Shown piece after piece: positions 1 to 9,274 of a stretch of DNA of 64,000 nucleotides. The translations under genes were made by a program, and so were the position numbers. Positions within the stretch are counted from its first letter, which is position 1. The number at the start of each line of letters is the position of its first letter. Origin of the DNA: Syntrophobacterales bacterium (GTDB taxonomy: Bacteria; Desulfobacterota; Syntrophorhabdia; Syntrophorhabdales; Syntrophorhabdaceae); the NCBI GenBank assembly GCA_031274925.1, contig JAISPL010000030.1:33306-97305 (forward strand). Reading direction: 5' to 3'. Below the pieces are notes generated by a model. It was given only the letters and a program-made list of their open reading frames with translations, searched no databases and was not told where the DNA came from.

Positions 1-2
1 TT

Positions 3-1010
3 ACACCCGGCAGCGGCCCTGGACATCTGAGTCTTTTCGGGTACGACCCTGTCAAGTCTGAGATCGGACGGGGGGTTTTGGAAGTGCTGGGTCTTGATAT
101 GGACCTTAAAGACGGGGATCTCGCGGCGAGAGCTAACTTCTGCATCGTGAAGGAAGGCATAGTGACGGATCGCAGGGCAGGAAGGATCCCGACCGAAGAG
201 TGTCGACGTATTTGCGCCATATTACAGGATGCCATACCGGAGGTGGATGGCGTAAAAGTCATTTTGAAGCCCGGCGAATCTCACAGGTTTGCGGTGATTT
301 TCAGGGGTAAGGACCTTTCCGACGCCATTACGGATGCCGACCCGCACAAAGATAACAAAGCTTTTGCCCATTCCAGACCAAAGATTGAGACAGCCTCCTT
401 TGCCGCAAAAGTTGTAAATAGTTTTATCGAAAAGGCCATGGAGGCCATAAAAGGAGAAAAGACGGCGAATGGAGTCCTCTTGAGGGGGTTTTCCATGAAG
501 CCGGTCATCCCCGGCTTCCCATCGAAATACAAGATGAGTGCTCTTGCCATCGCAAGCTACCCAATGTACCGTGGCATTGCGAAGGTCTTGGGAATGGAGA
601 CGAAGGCCGTGCCTGAAGACTACGGGGATGCGGTCAGGATACTCAAAGAAAATTATGACGCATACCAGTTTTTTTTCCTCCACATCAAAGAGACCGATGT
701 CGCAGGGGAAGACGGTAATTTCCCTGAAAAAGTGAAGGCCATTGAAGCGGTCGACCGGATCATTCCCGACATCTATAGTTTGAATCCACAGGTCTTGGTA
801 ATTACAGGTGACCATTCCACTCCGTGTCCCATGAAAGGGCACAGTTGGCATCCCGTCCCGTTGCTCCTCGTCACCAAAACCGGTGAGAGGGACGGTATGG
901 TGTTCCATGAGAAGAACTGTGCTCGGGGAAGCATTGGCACAATATACAGCGCCCAGCTCATGTCTTTGGCTCTTGCTCATGCGATGAAGTTTGATAAATA
1001 CGGTGCCTGA
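3..1010 (+). CDS. apgM: 2,3-bisphosphoglycerate-independent phosphoglycerate mutase, archaeal type (5' partial)
   Basis: Interconverts 3- and 2-phosphoglycerate in glycolysis and gluconeogenesis; cytosolic. The reading frame is open from the first full codon of the window and begins in the middle of the protein with the family motif PGSGPGHLSLFGYDP, so the internal TTG at 78 is not the true start. About 335 residues are visible against roughly 400 for the family, so some 65 N-terminal residues lie upstream. The C-terminal alkaline-phosphatase-type metal site is visible as TGDHSTPCPMKGHSWHP. Odd: the usual DVAGHDGN motif reads DVAGEDGN here, so a normally conserved metal-binding His is Glu. 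The end overlaps comF, suggesting a shared transcript. Identity is secure; full activity is less so because of the substitution. Confidence 0.9.
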   Translation, partial: TPGSGPGHLSLFGYDPVKSEIGRGVLEVLGLDMDLKDGDLAARANFCIVKEGIVTDRRAGRIPTEECRRICAILQDAIPEVDGVKVILKPGESHRFAVIFRGKDLSDAITDADPHKDNKAFAHSRPKIETASFAAKVVNSFIEKAMEAIKGEKTANGVLLRGFSMKPVIPGFPSKYKMSALAIASYPMYRGIAKVLGMETKAVPEDYGDAVRILKENYDAYQFFFLHIKETDVAGEDGNFPEKVKAIEAVDRIIPDIYSLNPQVLVITGDHSTPCPMKGHSWHPVPLLLVTKTGERDGMVFHEKNCARGSIGTIYSAQLMSLALAHAMKFDKYGA

Positions 1011-1698
1011 AGCGCTGAAAAGCGCGTTTGAGATTTTCTACCCTCTTCGCTGCGCAGGATGTGGCATCTGCGGATTCGTGTTTTGTCCGGAATGTATCGA
1101 AACTCTTAGAGTCGTGGAAGAAGCTTTCACATGCCCCGTATGTGGGCGATGGACGGGCAGGAAAACCGTGTGCGGCGAATGTATCGATGGAAAAAAAGGA
1201 TTTCACGAAGGGTGTTACGGTTTCTACTTTGAGGGTAGATTGCGGGATGCGATTCATGCGTTTAAATTTGGAGGCCGGAAGGATGTAGGGAAGTTTCTTG
1301 TTTCCCTTATCAACGAGAAAATAACCTTTCTCGCTGGAGGTCTGGATGCGATCATACCTATCCCTGTCACGGAGAAGAGACTGAAAGAGCGGGGTTTCAA
1401 TCAGTCTTTCATTATAAGCGAAGAAATTTCTAGAATTATCTCGCGCCCTGTCCTTCACAACGCGCTCAGAAAAAGGAAAGAGACAAAAGACCAGCTTACC
1501 CTGTCGAAGGATGAGAGGAAGAGAAACATAAAGGGCGCCTTTGAATTAAAGAGCATCCATGGGTTGGCAGGAAAAAGAATTCTCCTTGTAGATGATCTCT
1601 TCACTACAGGTTATACGGTGCGTGAGGCCTCGCGCATTCTTCTCGGGGGCGGTGTGGAACGGGTGACCGTATTTGCTCTTGCGCGGGCTGGGTCATGA
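991..1698 (+). CDS. comF: ComF family protein (phosphoribosyltransferase fold)
   Basis: ComF-type proteins carry an N-terminal zinc finger and a phosphoribosyltransferase fold and are linked to DNA uptake or processing; the reaction is not settled. Two CxxC pairs lie near the N-terminus (CAGCGICGF, then CPECIE) and a further CPVCGRW and CGECID, enough for a treble-clef zinc finger. The middle has the family signature IPIPVTEKRLKERGFNQS, and the PRPP-binding loop is ILLVDDLFTTGYT. At 235 residues it is normal length. The listed TTG start overlaps apgM by 20 bases; a GTG four codons later (1003) is an equally good start. Translational coupling to its neighbours is likely. Confidence 0.88.
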   Translation: MINTVPEALKSAFEIFYPLRCAGCGICGFVFCPECIETLRVVEEAFTCPVCGRWTGRKTVCGECIDGKKGFHEGCYGFYFEGRLRDAIHAFKFGGRKDVGKFLVSLINEKITFLAGGLDAIIPIPVTEKRLKERGFNQSFIISEEISRIISRPVLHNALRKRKETKDQLTLSKDERKRNIKGAFELKSIHGLAGKRILLVDDLFTTGYTVREASRILLGGGVERVTVFALARAGS

Positions 1699-4600
1699 AA
1701 AAGGTCCTCTGCGGATTGGTGACCTTTGCGGTGGTCGTCGTCGCTGCCATTCTTGTCACACAGAATCTTCCTTTCCTTAGCTCTTATGTTATCAGCAAGA
1801 TCGCAGGGGGCAAGGTTGTAATATCGACAGTTGACCTTGCCTATGAGGATGGTCTTGTTTCAGTGGACCTGGGTGGTGTCAGCATAAGAGGAAAAGTTAA
1901 CGGCAGCGTCAATAGCTGGAAATTGGTCTTTGATCTCCGGAGAGGGCTCCACTTCAACCATGTCGTCATAACAGGCTTCAACCTGAAAGTCTCTGATTTT
2001 AAATGTACAAAGAAAGAGTACTACATAGTCCCCACGGACCTTTTTGAGGCAAGGAACGGTATTGTTGTCTTCGGTGCCGAACCTTTCGCTGTCAAGGAGC
2101 TTGTGGTGGAGCATCTAAAAACAGGAAAACCTTTCCATTTCCGCATGGACATACAAAACAACGAAATCTTTGGAGTGCTTAAAATCAGGGGAGACGGGGT
2201 CCTTAAGGGTAGGGCCACCATAGTGAAAGGCAAAGCGAATGTAGTCGGCATGGATATAGGGCGGTGGACCGATAAGATGTCGGGTGTCGTCAACGGCGAA
2301 GGTTCCTTTGAGGCAGGCAAAGGCAAGTTGTCGGTGGATGGTTCGTTTCAGGTTGCCAAGTATGAATTGAAGATTGACGAGCTGAAGAAACACTGTTTTG
2401 ACGATGTCATGAAGGGTAACGTGGTCGTGACTTTAGGCGGCGATAAGATTGATGTATTTGTGAAAGACGTCTGCTTCAAGGATGCACCTTTCAACGTTAG
2501 GGTACGGTTTGAGAAGGCTGACATCTCCGAAGTGAGACTTTCCTCGGGAGAACTCAATCTTGAGGTAATCAAAGACTATGTGAACCTGGATAGAATTGTT
2601 AAGGGAGGCTCGCGGGTCTGGGATTATGTCGGGGGCGGAACAGTGGAACTCAGAGAGCTTGTGTACTCGTCGAGCCGCCCGTTCAGAGCGGATATTAAAG
2701 TGACAGGGGTCCGTTCGGAATATAAAGACGCAGTTTTTACCGATATTGGAGGAATTCTCCGCTTTGATGAAAAGAAAGTGGATATCTCTGGCCTGAGGGG
2801 ACATTTCAAGGAAAGTCTCTTTCAGGATATCTCCGCAACCTTCATCTTTGCGAGTGGCCGTGTCACGGCAAAAGGAGCATATGTCGTCGATCTTAGAGAT
2901 GTTGCCTCCAAATTTGATTACCCTGACCTGACCCTGAAAGAGGGTATTGTGGAAGGTACGATGGCGTTTGAAAGACGAGCCGGAAGAGACCTTGACTGGT
3001 CCGGGGTGGGAATCCTGAGGAACGGCGAAGTGCGCTGGAGGAATCTCCCTTTCTCGACAAAAGGTATTTATCGCTTTACAAAAGATATGGTCACCTTTGA
3101 CTCCTTTCAAATTTACGGTGGTGGCACCGACATAGTCGCGAAAGGTACTTGGAGCAAGAAGTCCATGAAGGTCAGCATTAAAGGCCGCCTTGACGCCGAT
3201 CACGTGAAGCGGATTTCGCCTCTGCCTTTCAAGGCTAAAGGGACAGCCGGCGTTGACATATTAATCGAATCAGAAAACGATTTCCTCAAGGCTGCGGGCT
3301 CCATAGATCTGCGAAACGTCTCCTACGAGATCAAGGATGTAATGAGGAAGGAAGCAGGGATCCAGAATACCGTCGCTATCGATATTTTGAAAGAAGAAAA
3401 AGGCGTCCTCGTCCGGAGACTCAAATATGATCTCGAAGCGGTAGATATCGACCTCTCTGGAGATATTGGAGCCGACGGAAAGATGAACCTCCATGCGGCT
3501 ATGAAGATCGACAGTTTCGAGAAAGCAGCCAGACTTTTTTACGTTACCGATGTCCTGGCAAAAGGCAAGGCGGAGATGGAATTGTCCATGGGGCAGGTCA
3601 ATCTCAAGACCAGGGAAATACCTTACATAAAAGGCTATATTGATGTGAACAACGGAGTCGTCAGGCTTCCTTGGGTCGCTAAGCCATTTACGGAAATTAC
3701 GCTCAGGGCTGATTTCAAAGGGGAAGTGTTTGATGTGAATATAGAGAGTCTAAGGTGCGGAAGCACCGTGCTCAGACAGGGAGCCTTCCATTTGGAAAGC
3801 TTGGAGTCACCTCGTTTCTTCCTGTCTCTCAACATGGAGACTTTCAATCTCGGTGATTTCAAGAAGGAGACTGAATTTAAGCTGAAATCCCTCAACCGGG
3901 ACGGTCTTCTCGCCCGCGCGAAAGGTAGTGCCTCCTTGAGGGCTCATGAGGCCATACTTGGAGGAATTACAGGCGAGAATCTTCAAATAGCGAGTTCCCT
4001 GGAAGACAGGAAGATCAATTTCTCCGAATTCAAGGCGGGAATCATGGGAGGTCAAGCCGACTTCCATGGAAAAGTCGACCTTTCGGGGACCGAGCCGCAG
4101 TTACATGTGAGCGGAAAGCTGAAAACGGTGACGGCAGACCACATAGTGAGAGCTTTCGACCCTAACTCTCAAATCGTGCAAGGCGTTGGATCGGTCTTGG
4201 GGAACGTAAATTCCAGGGGCGTAACGCCTCAAGACTGGCTGAGAAACGTCGACGGGAATGTGACTTTTTACAGCCGAAACGGGATTATCAGAAGGTGGGC
4301 GATTCTCTCCAAAATATTCGGCGTGCTGAACTTTTACGACCTCTTGAGGGGTAAGGTTGATCTCAGGGCGGACGGCCTTGCGTACACAAAAATGAGCGCC
4401 CGCTTTCAGGCAAAAAAAGGCGTTTTCAGGACAGACAATTTCCTCATAGACAGCCCGTCCATGTTGATTACAGGCGTGGGAGACTTCGATTTTGCGGGAG
4501 ATACGGTAGCGGGAAACATTACGGTGTCGCCCCTTGTGACCGTCGATATGTTTATCGATAAACTCCCGGTTATCCGTAGTATCCTTAAGAAGGAAAAGAG

Positions 4601-4742
4601 CGGATTCCTCTATGCGTCTTACGATGTGAAAGGCCCTCTCGGAGACCCCGAGGTTAAACTCAGCTTTGCGGATACGGTTGTCGGGAAAAGCTTGGAGATA
4701 ATCAAGAATATACTTACGTTGCCTGCGGGAGTGTTCGAATGA
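1695..4742 (+). CDS. AsmA-like / YhdP-TamB-type envelope protein
   Basis: A 1015-residue protein with one N-terminal membrane segment (residues about 4-24, rich in V, A and L) followed by a long beta-rich periplasmic part. The C-terminal 200 residues have the AsmA-like/DUF3971 pattern: a region with RRWAILSKIFGVLNFYDLL, then a domain ending in VKGPLGDPEVKL. Proteins of this class are thought to form long hydrophobic grooves that carry phospholipid between inner and outer membrane, so it supports a diderm envelope. The start codon overlaps the comF stop (ATGA) and its own stop overlaps the next gene in the same way, so the four genes look co-translated. The exact subfamily (AsmA, YhdP or TamB) cannot be fixed by eye. 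Confidence 0.8.
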   Translation: MKKVLCGLVTFAVVVVAAILVTQNLPFLSSYVISKIAGGKVVISTVDLAYEDGLVSVDLGGVSIRGKVNGSVNSWKLVFDLRRGLHFNHVVITGFNLKVSDFKCTKKEYYIVPTDLFEARNGIVVFGAEPFAVKELVVEHLKTGKPFHFRMDIQNNEIFGVLKIRGDGVLKGRATIVKGKANVVGMDIGRWTDKMSGVVNGEGSFEAGKGKLSVDGSFQVAKYELKIDELKKHCFDDVMKGNVVVTLGGDKIDVFVKDVCFKDAPFNVRVRFEKADISEVRLSSGELNLEVIKDYVNLDRIVKGGSRVWDYVGGGTVELRELVYSSSRPFRADIKVTGVRSEYKDAVFTDIGGILRFDEKKVDISGLRGHFKESLFQDISATFIFASGRVTAKGAYVVDLRDVASKFDYPDLTLKEGIVEGTMAFERRAGRDLDWSGVGILRNGEVRWRNLPFSTKGIYRFTKDMVTFDSFQIYGGGTDIVAKGTWSKKSMKVSIKGRLDADHVKRISPLPFKAKGTAGVDILIESENDFLKAAGSIDLRNVSYEIKDVMRKEAGIQNTVAIDILKEEKGVLVRRLKYDLEAVDIDLSGDIGADGKMNLHAAMKIDSFEKAARLFYVTDVLAKGKAEMELSMGQVNLKTREIPYIKGYIDVNNGVVRLPWVAKPFTEITLRADFKGEVFDVNIESLRCGSTVLRQGAFHLESLESPRFFLSLNMETFNLGDFKKETEFKLKSLNRDGLLARAKGSASLRAHEAILGGITGENLQIASSLEDRKINFSEFKAGIMGGQADFHGKVDLSGTEPQLHVSGKLKTVTADHIVRAFDPNSQIVQGVGSVLGNVNSRGVTPQDWLRNVDGNVTFYSRNGIIRRWAILSKIFGVLNFYDLLRGKVDLRADGLAYTKMSARFQAKKGVFRTDNFLIDSPSMLITGVGDFDFAGDTVAGNITVSPLVTVDMFIDKLPVIRSILKKEKSGFLYASYDVKGPLGDPEVKLSFADTVVGKSLEIIKNILTLPAGVFE

Positions 4743-5596
4743 AAATAGGGATTATCGGCGCGGGTAAAGTGGGGACAGCCCTCGCATATTCGATGAAAAA
4801 GAAAGGTCTCCATATCTCCGCCATATCCGATGTCAGCAGGGAGTCGCTCTCCTTGGCGGAGCGATACCTCGGGAAAGGTATTCTCTATACGGTAGACAAC
4901 ACAAAAGCGGTGAACAGCTCTGACGTTATCGCCGTGACGACGCAGGACAGGGAGATAGGAAGGGTAGCGGAGGAGATTTATGATAGTCCGGCCATAGTGG
5001 ATGGCAAACTGTTCTTCCACACAAGTGGGGCCCGTCCGTCCTCGGTACTCACGCCCCTAGATGGAAAAGGGGCAATATTGGGCTCTCTCCATCCGCTCCA
5101 AACCTTTCCTGACATTGAGAGCGCCATCTGCGTCCTTCCGAGTACCTATATTTTTATTGAAGGCGCTGCCTCTGCCATCAAGGCGCTTACACGCATAGGC
5201 GAATCAATCGGTTGCAAGGTCGTAATTATTGAAGGGAGTAGAAAAGTATTCTATCACCTCTCGGCCGTCTTTGTCTGTAATCTTCTGTGCGCCCTATTCC
5301 ACAGTGCAGAGTCCGTAATGGACAGAGCGGACATCGGACTTGAACCTTTTTATCCCATCATAAATGCCACTATTGACAATATAGAACGGGCAGGCCCCTT
5401 GGCTTCCCTAACGGGTCCCGTCATCCGCGGCGACATGGAGACTGTTCACGATCATCTGAAGGCGATAGCGGACATGGGTCTGGAGCGAGAAGTGTACAGA
5501 GCCCTCTCTCTCGTGGCCCTGGGCATGGCAAGGAAGAGGAATGTCCTCGACGAGGAGTTACTCAAGGCGCTTGAGGTTGTGTTGCGGAGCACCTGA
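4739..5596 (+). CDS. Rossmann-fold and DUF2520 domain protein
   Basis: A 285-residue NAD(P)-dependent dehydrogenase-like protein. The N-terminus has a textbook dinucleotide-binding motif (IGIIGAGKVGTALA), followed by a Rossmann domain resembling pyrroline-5-carboxylate reductase and ending near residue 130 (GSLHPLQTFPD, the marker of the DUF2520 group). The C-terminal helical part (AVFVCNLLCALFHSAE) matches the DUF2520 domain. The substrate is unknown; annotation as a ketopantoate or imine reductase would be a guess. It is translationally coupled to the AsmA-like gene by an ATGA overlap and is the last gene of this chain. Confidence 0.82.
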   Translation: MKIGIIGAGKVGTALAYSMKKKGLHISAISDVSRESLSLAERYLGKGILYTVDNTKAVNSSDVIAVTTQDREIGRVAEEIYDSPAIVDGKLFFHTSGARPSSVLTPLDGKGAILGSLHPLQTFPDIESAICVLPSTYIFIEGAASAIKALTRIGESIGCKVVIIEGSRKVFYHLSAVFVCNLLCALFHSAESVMDRADIGLEPFYPIINATIDNIERAGPLASLTGPVIRGDMETVHDHLKAIADMGLEREVYRALSLVALGMARKRNVLDEELLKALEVVLRST

Positions 5597-6068
5597 GAAG
5601 CTGTGCCGTTCTTCCGTTCCATTGTTGTGCCTCCACTTCCTGCGGCCTAATTGTCGCGAAGACTTCCCGCAAGTATGGCGATGGTAACTATCAACGAAGA
5701 AGACTGAAATGGTCTTGGCCGATCCACAGGGCATTGAGGTGTGCAGATTATCTACAGCTTCCTGAAGGGTGATCAAGAAGCAGGGAGCCAGATTGGGAAT
5801 TGCAAAAGATACGGCCTTTAGCCCAAGGAATTTCCCGGTTTTAATTTGCTCGGTTATATAAATAAAGAAACAGGAGTTTTGCGGAGGACCTCCATTGAGG
5901 AGATTTATCTACTTTGAGTGAATGGTTTTATTAGAGATTGATACGAGTGTGGATCGTACGCTATGGGTTGTCAATGAAAATCCGAGCCGCCACAAACAAT
6001 CCGGCTCCTTGGCGCCAAGGCAACTGCCCGGAGGAAGGGCCAGATATTGCGAAAATGGAAGGAGAAAA
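5597..6068. other. Gene-free stretch
   Basis: Between the convergent DUF2520 and lapA-like genes. Short open frames on the plus strand from 5922 and 5938 have no family resemblance and no credible ribosome site. A G/C-rich stretch near 5980-6030 recalls riboswitch cores but does not match one. Confidence 0.5.
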
Positions 6069-6293
6069 CTATTTAAAAGTTTCACGCGCCGACCGACGGC
6101 GTTTCTTCTCCATAATTACGTAAGTGACGATCACTCCCAGGATGAGACCGCAAAGAGCAGAGAGAAAGATCGCCACGGCTAGGGATGCTCCGAACTTCCA
6201 GAAGAGGAATGAGATGGCCACCGGGGCTGCATTCTGGATTGAGAAGATCGTGACAAAAACCACGATCACTACTGCCGCTATCAATGTTGTCAT
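6069..6293 (-). CDS. LapA/DUF1049 family small membrane protein
   Basis: A 74-residue protein with two membrane segments (about residues 4-22 and 38-62) joined by FSIQNAAPVAISFLFWKF, the characteristic N-A/T-P...FLFW pattern of the LapA domain (DUF1049). In enterobacteria LapA helps control lipopolysaccharide assembly; elsewhere the role is open. The basic tail (KKRRRSARE) should face the cytoplasm. It lies just downstream of the dead symporter on the same strand, 54 bases away, so it may once have been co-transcribed with it. A ribosome site (AAGGAG, complement of ctcctt) precedes the ATG. Confidence 0.8.
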   Translation of the reverse strand: MTTLIAAVVIVVFVTIFSIQNAAPVAISFLFWKFGASLAVAIFLSALCGLILGVIVTYVIMEKKRRRSARETFK

Positions 6294-6347
6294 AAGGTTT
6301 TTTTCTCCTTAGTTGCAAATAAAAGAGGCCCGAAGGCCACTCCCGTC

Positions 6348-7036
6348 CTATTTCTTTGCCGGAAACAGTTTGTTCAAGAGCTTGCCTGACGGCGGTTTTA
6401 TGTACAGGCTTATGTCGAAATAAAGGATAACTCAATCTTCCGACGAGAATCCACTCCATTGTGTCCATACGTGAGGAACGCAGGTTTTAGTCCAGTACGG
6501 CCCAGTCTCCGCAGAGCGTAGTGACGGTCCCGTAAGATGGCCTCCCACTTTGTTGCTCTCGTCCAGTAGTAAGATACAGCGGTAATAAAGAAGAATAACC
6601 CAGTCCCATGGCCGCGAGGCCCATAACGGATGACAGGAGTTCAGGCGGTCTCTTCGGCGTCCACCAGAAGGACATGAAAAGAAAGAGGGCTGTAAGGAAA
6701 TACCCGAGATAGAGCATCGATTTGTCCGACACTTTCGGGGCCCACAGCTTGATGATATCGTTGGTTATGTTGGCGCTCATGATGAAGACCATAGCCGACA
6801 ATGTTCCCAGGGTCGCACCGACAAGGCCGGTGAGATATGCGGCAAGAAGACCCGAGCCTCCCATGGCCCACGCGAGCATAGGCGCTGCGAGGTCGGCACC
6901 CCACTGTTTGTTTTCGAGCAGATTCTGGCCGAAAATGATCCTGGCCACGAGGCCGTTGCTTGAGCAGTCCAGCATGATCGGTATGCTCCCGCAGCGAACA
7001 GAGCCATAAAATATAACAGTAACCTCGTCTTGACAA
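6348..7036 (-). pseudogene. Sodium:solute symporter remnant (C-terminal third)
   Basis: Several shifted frames on the minus strand join into the end of an SSS-family transporter. The longest piece (6975 to about 6570) reads through two or three membrane segments with ATLGTLSAMVFIMSANITND, LGYFLTALFLFMSFWW and MGLAAMGLG. The frame then shifts to RATKW and ends in a different frame with KPPSGKLLNKLFPAKK and a stop at 6348-6350, a typical transporter tail. The N-terminal two thirds are missing. At least two frameshifts are needed, so this is decay and not a single sequencing error. Substrate unknown. Confidence 0.7.
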
Positions 7037-7167
7037 GGATTTTATGCCGAGGAGTTGGCTTACGTTATTGAGATATTATTCAATTTTGTCAAAATCTGCT
7101 GTCTCCAAGAGAAGCCATTTTGGGTTAGTGTGGATTTGAGAGCAGGATTAGAACGGATTCGTGACCG

Positions 7168-7374
7168 TCATGTGGAAGAGATGCCGTTATGAGCCTTTTC
7201 GGCGATCCGTCTCTCCATTCTTTCAAAGAGGATCTTCTTTCCCTCATCAGACACTGAAAGCGTATCGGCTGAGCCTCTGTCGTCCGAAGAGGGCATGACG
7301 TTGGTAATGGTATCTCTTTTGTTTTTGAGATATGTTTTTATGACCGCTCCTACTTGATGGTCCGTTACAGTCAT
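7168..7374 (-). CDS. Small conserved-looking protein, possibly DVU0524-type
   Basis: A 68-residue soluble protein starting MTVTDHQVGAVIKTYLKN and ending with a charged helix ISEEGKK-like stretch (SVSDEGKKILFERMERRI). This layout, a short N-terminal helix, a polar linker and a DEGKK-type helix, is what I recall of small deltaproteobacterial proteins annotated near flagellar or FlgM-like families (DVU0524 type), but that is memory and not a search. A ribosome site (GGAGAG) lies upstream of the ATG. No flagellar genes are in the window. Function unknown. Confidence 0.55.
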   Translation of the reverse strand: MTVTDHQVGAVIKTYLKNKRDTITNVMPSSDDRGSADTLSVSDEGKKILFERMERRIAEKAHNGISST

Positions 7375-7410
7375 CTTTGACTTTCTCTCCTGTTTTTATT
7401 ATCGCATGGT

Positions 7411-7776
7411 CTAATGAATTCTTAAACAGTTTTTTTTAGGAAACTTCAGCTCGGAAGAAGGCGGTCTCATCAAAGTAATGAAAACCGGAGAATGCCGGGT
7501 GAAACGGTAACCTGAAGGAAAGGAACCGACGCCCATTCGCCCCTCAATCTTTACCGCGCTCCGACGTGATCTTTCTGGCTCCTGTAAGACCCGGGTCCGT
7601 TTTGGGAAGTGTAACGCGGTGATCTCTCTTCCTGCGTCACGTATACTGACGGATGGAATAAAGGCGAAGCGGCCCTCAGGCAGTCTTGGTTCCATCTCGA
7701 AAACACTGAAGAATTTATCTATCATCCGGTTTATGCCCTTTAAAAAGTATGAGAAACGGATATGGATACTGCGCAA
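7411..7776 (-). pseudogene. Degraded small heat-shock protein (third Hsp20 copy)
   Basis: The minus-strand frame contains INRMIDKFFSVFEMEPRL followed by FAFIPSVSIRDAGREITAL, which matches the opening of the alpha-crystallin domain in Hsp20 proteins (a helix with hydrophobic heptads, then the P-x-V-D-I-x-D motif and E-I-x-x-x-A). After that the frame loses similarity, and a shifted frame gives RRFLSFRLPF, similar to the RRYGSF-R-F-LP strand. It lies downstream of two other hsp20 genes on the same strand. Read as a remnant of a third paralogue; the similarity is short. Confidence 0.45.
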
Positions 7777-8065
7777 CTTTCATCTCCCCGGGGTTTTTGG
7801 TTTTTCTTATATCAGGTGCAAATGTTTTGCTGTCATACATTCACCTTCATCCATTTCGGATTGATTGATTCATTGCGGTTTGCAGCAGAAAAACGCATTC
7901 TTTCGTCCCTCGCGGGAACTAACGGCGACCGGCAGCAGACCCTTGGCTCCAGGCGGCGCTTTAACCGGCCCTTGAGCTACGGGAGCGGTGAAATACATGA
8001 CCTTAGTGTTCCCGCCAATCCGTTTCTTCCGCAATGTGCCTGGAGGAATGAACGATCTACGCCAT

Positions 8066-8475
8066 TCAGCCTCCAGGCTTGACCGCTATCTTTCTGGTCT
8101 TCTGTACTTCGGTTTTTGGCATGATCAGTTTAAGTACCCCATTCTTGACCGTGGCCTCAATCCGTTCCTTGTCTATATCCTCGAAACGGTGAAGACCCTC
8201 TGATAGTCTCCCACGCCATATTCCGCATAAGCCAGTCTCATTTTTTCAGGTATTTCCGCCTCAACCTTCCCATAGATACTGAGGATGTTTTTCTCAAGGG
8301 TTATTCCTACGGTTTTTTCGTTGACCCCCGCCATATCGGCCACGACCGCGATGTGGTCTTTCCTTTCTATGATATCGACATCGGGATTGTATATCCTCCT
8401 GCCCGCCCTGGTGCGCTCGGCCTGGTTTGACTGTCCCACTTCTTTCTTTTGAATCTCTTTTGTCCTGCCTATCAT
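8066..8475 (-). pseudogene. Hsp20/alpha-crystallin small heat-shock protein, frameshifted
   Basis: An ATP-independent holdase. The first frame (8475 to 8173) gives IYNPDVDIIERKDHIAVVAD and continues through the alpha-crystallin domain to YQRVFTVSRI, then a stop. In the next frame the sequence continues without gap as EDIDKERIEATVKNGVLKL and LIMPKTEVQKTRKIAVK, ending in a stop at 8066-8068. One missing base near 8198-8200 would restore VSEDIDKERI, the exact expected join. The C-terminal I-x-V-like motif needed for oligomerisation lies in the shifted part. A single indel, so either a recent mutation or a sequencing error. It starts 13 bases after the intact hsp20 upstream. Confidence 0.85.
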
Positions 8476-8488
8476 ACGCTTGTCCTCC

Positions 8489-8926
8489 TTACTCGCTCGT
8501 TATAGTTATCTTCTTCGGTTTCTCCGCCTCCGCCCTCGGCAGCGTTACATAAAGCACACCTTTTCTGAATTCTGCTTTCACTTTATAGGCTTCGACATTG
8601 TAAGGCAACTCCACGGCCCGTGAGAACTGGCCGTACCAACGTTCCCCCCTGTGATACGACTCATCCGTCGCCACAGACTCGGGCTTCCGTGAGCCATTTA
8701 GACTGAAACTCTTTCCGGCTACAGATATTTCGATCGTTCCGGGGTCAATACCAGGCATTTCGCACGTCACGAGCGTTTCGTCCGTGCCTTCCCATACATT
8801 CATCAGGGGAAACTCACCCACCGACGGCGAAGCGAATCTGGACAAGACCTGATTTATCTCATTCTCCATACACTCACATGGATCAAGTCCTCTTCTAAAT
8901 GTTCCTAATCCCTCAGTCCACAACAT
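8489..8926 (-). CDS. Hsp20/alpha-crystallin small heat-shock protein
   Basis: A 145-residue holdase chaperone that binds unfolding proteins. The alpha-crystallin domain runs from about residue 37 (FPLMNVWEGTDETLVTCEMPG) to the strand pair RAVELPYNVEAYKVKAEFRKG and the family signature GVLYVTLPRAE; the tail ends KPKKITITSE with an I-T-I motif fit for dimer bridging. Start ATG is preceded by a strong AAAGGAGGTGCATC ribosome site. First gene of a two- or three-gene hsp20 run on the minus strand, divergent from clpB on the plus strand, which fits joint heat control: Hsp20 hands clients to ClpB/DnaK. Confidence 0.92.
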   Translation of the reverse strand: MLWTEGLGTFRRGLDPCECMENEINQVLSRFASPSVGEFPLMNVWEGTDETLVTCEMPGIDPGTIEISVAGKSFSLNGSRKPESVATDESYHRGERWYGQFSRAVELPYNVEAYKVKAEFRKGVLYVTLPRAEAEKPKKITITSE

Positions 8927-8980
8927 GATGCACCTCCTTTATTTGCGGTATTTAGACTGCTTATCGTTTGTTCTTGCAGC

Positions 8981-8994
8981 GCATCTTAAGATGC
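8981..8994. promoter_or_regulatory. 14-base perfect palindrome upstream of hsp20
   Basis: GCATCTTAAGATGC is its own reverse complement, 55 bases upstream of the hsp20 start and about 280 upstream of clpB. It could be an operator for a dimeric regulator. It does not match the CIRCE element or a sigma-32 promoter. Which regulator, if any, is unknown. Confidence 0.4.
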
Positions 8995-9100
8995 CCCCCT
9001 CTAAGATTAGTCTTTTCACTGCACAGCGGTTTGTCAAGGGGGGGGTGGTGGCTAATGCCCGCGTATGCTGTATTTGCGGGTTTCTGTGGATGTCGGACAG

Positions 9101-9130
9101 TTGATTTTGTCTTTGGAGTGATTATATTAA
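9101..9130 (+). promoter_or_regulatory. Candidate sigma-70-type promoter for clpB
   Basis: TTGATT and TATTAA are separated by 18 bases, placing a transcript start near 9137 and a leader of about 140 bases before clpB. Plausible by consensus only. Confidence 0.35.
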
Positions 9131-9274
9131 ATTATGCGCTGATTCCAATTAACATGTCGGCGCTAGCCGCCATAACGAGGGGGGATAAGCGCCACATACA
9201 CGGATGAGGCTATTGATGGACGAGGTCAATCCGCCCGCGGGTCGGCAGACGCAAATCGATAACGGAGGCAACGA

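Noticed and set aside
222..980. 252-codon minus-strand frame opposite apgM
   Set aside because: Antisense shadow of a conserved gene, without any motif of its own.
5960..6060. Possible riboswitch-like G/C-rich core between two convergent genes
   Set aside because: It does not show the B12 box, SAM or other known cores and has no gene downstream on the right strand.
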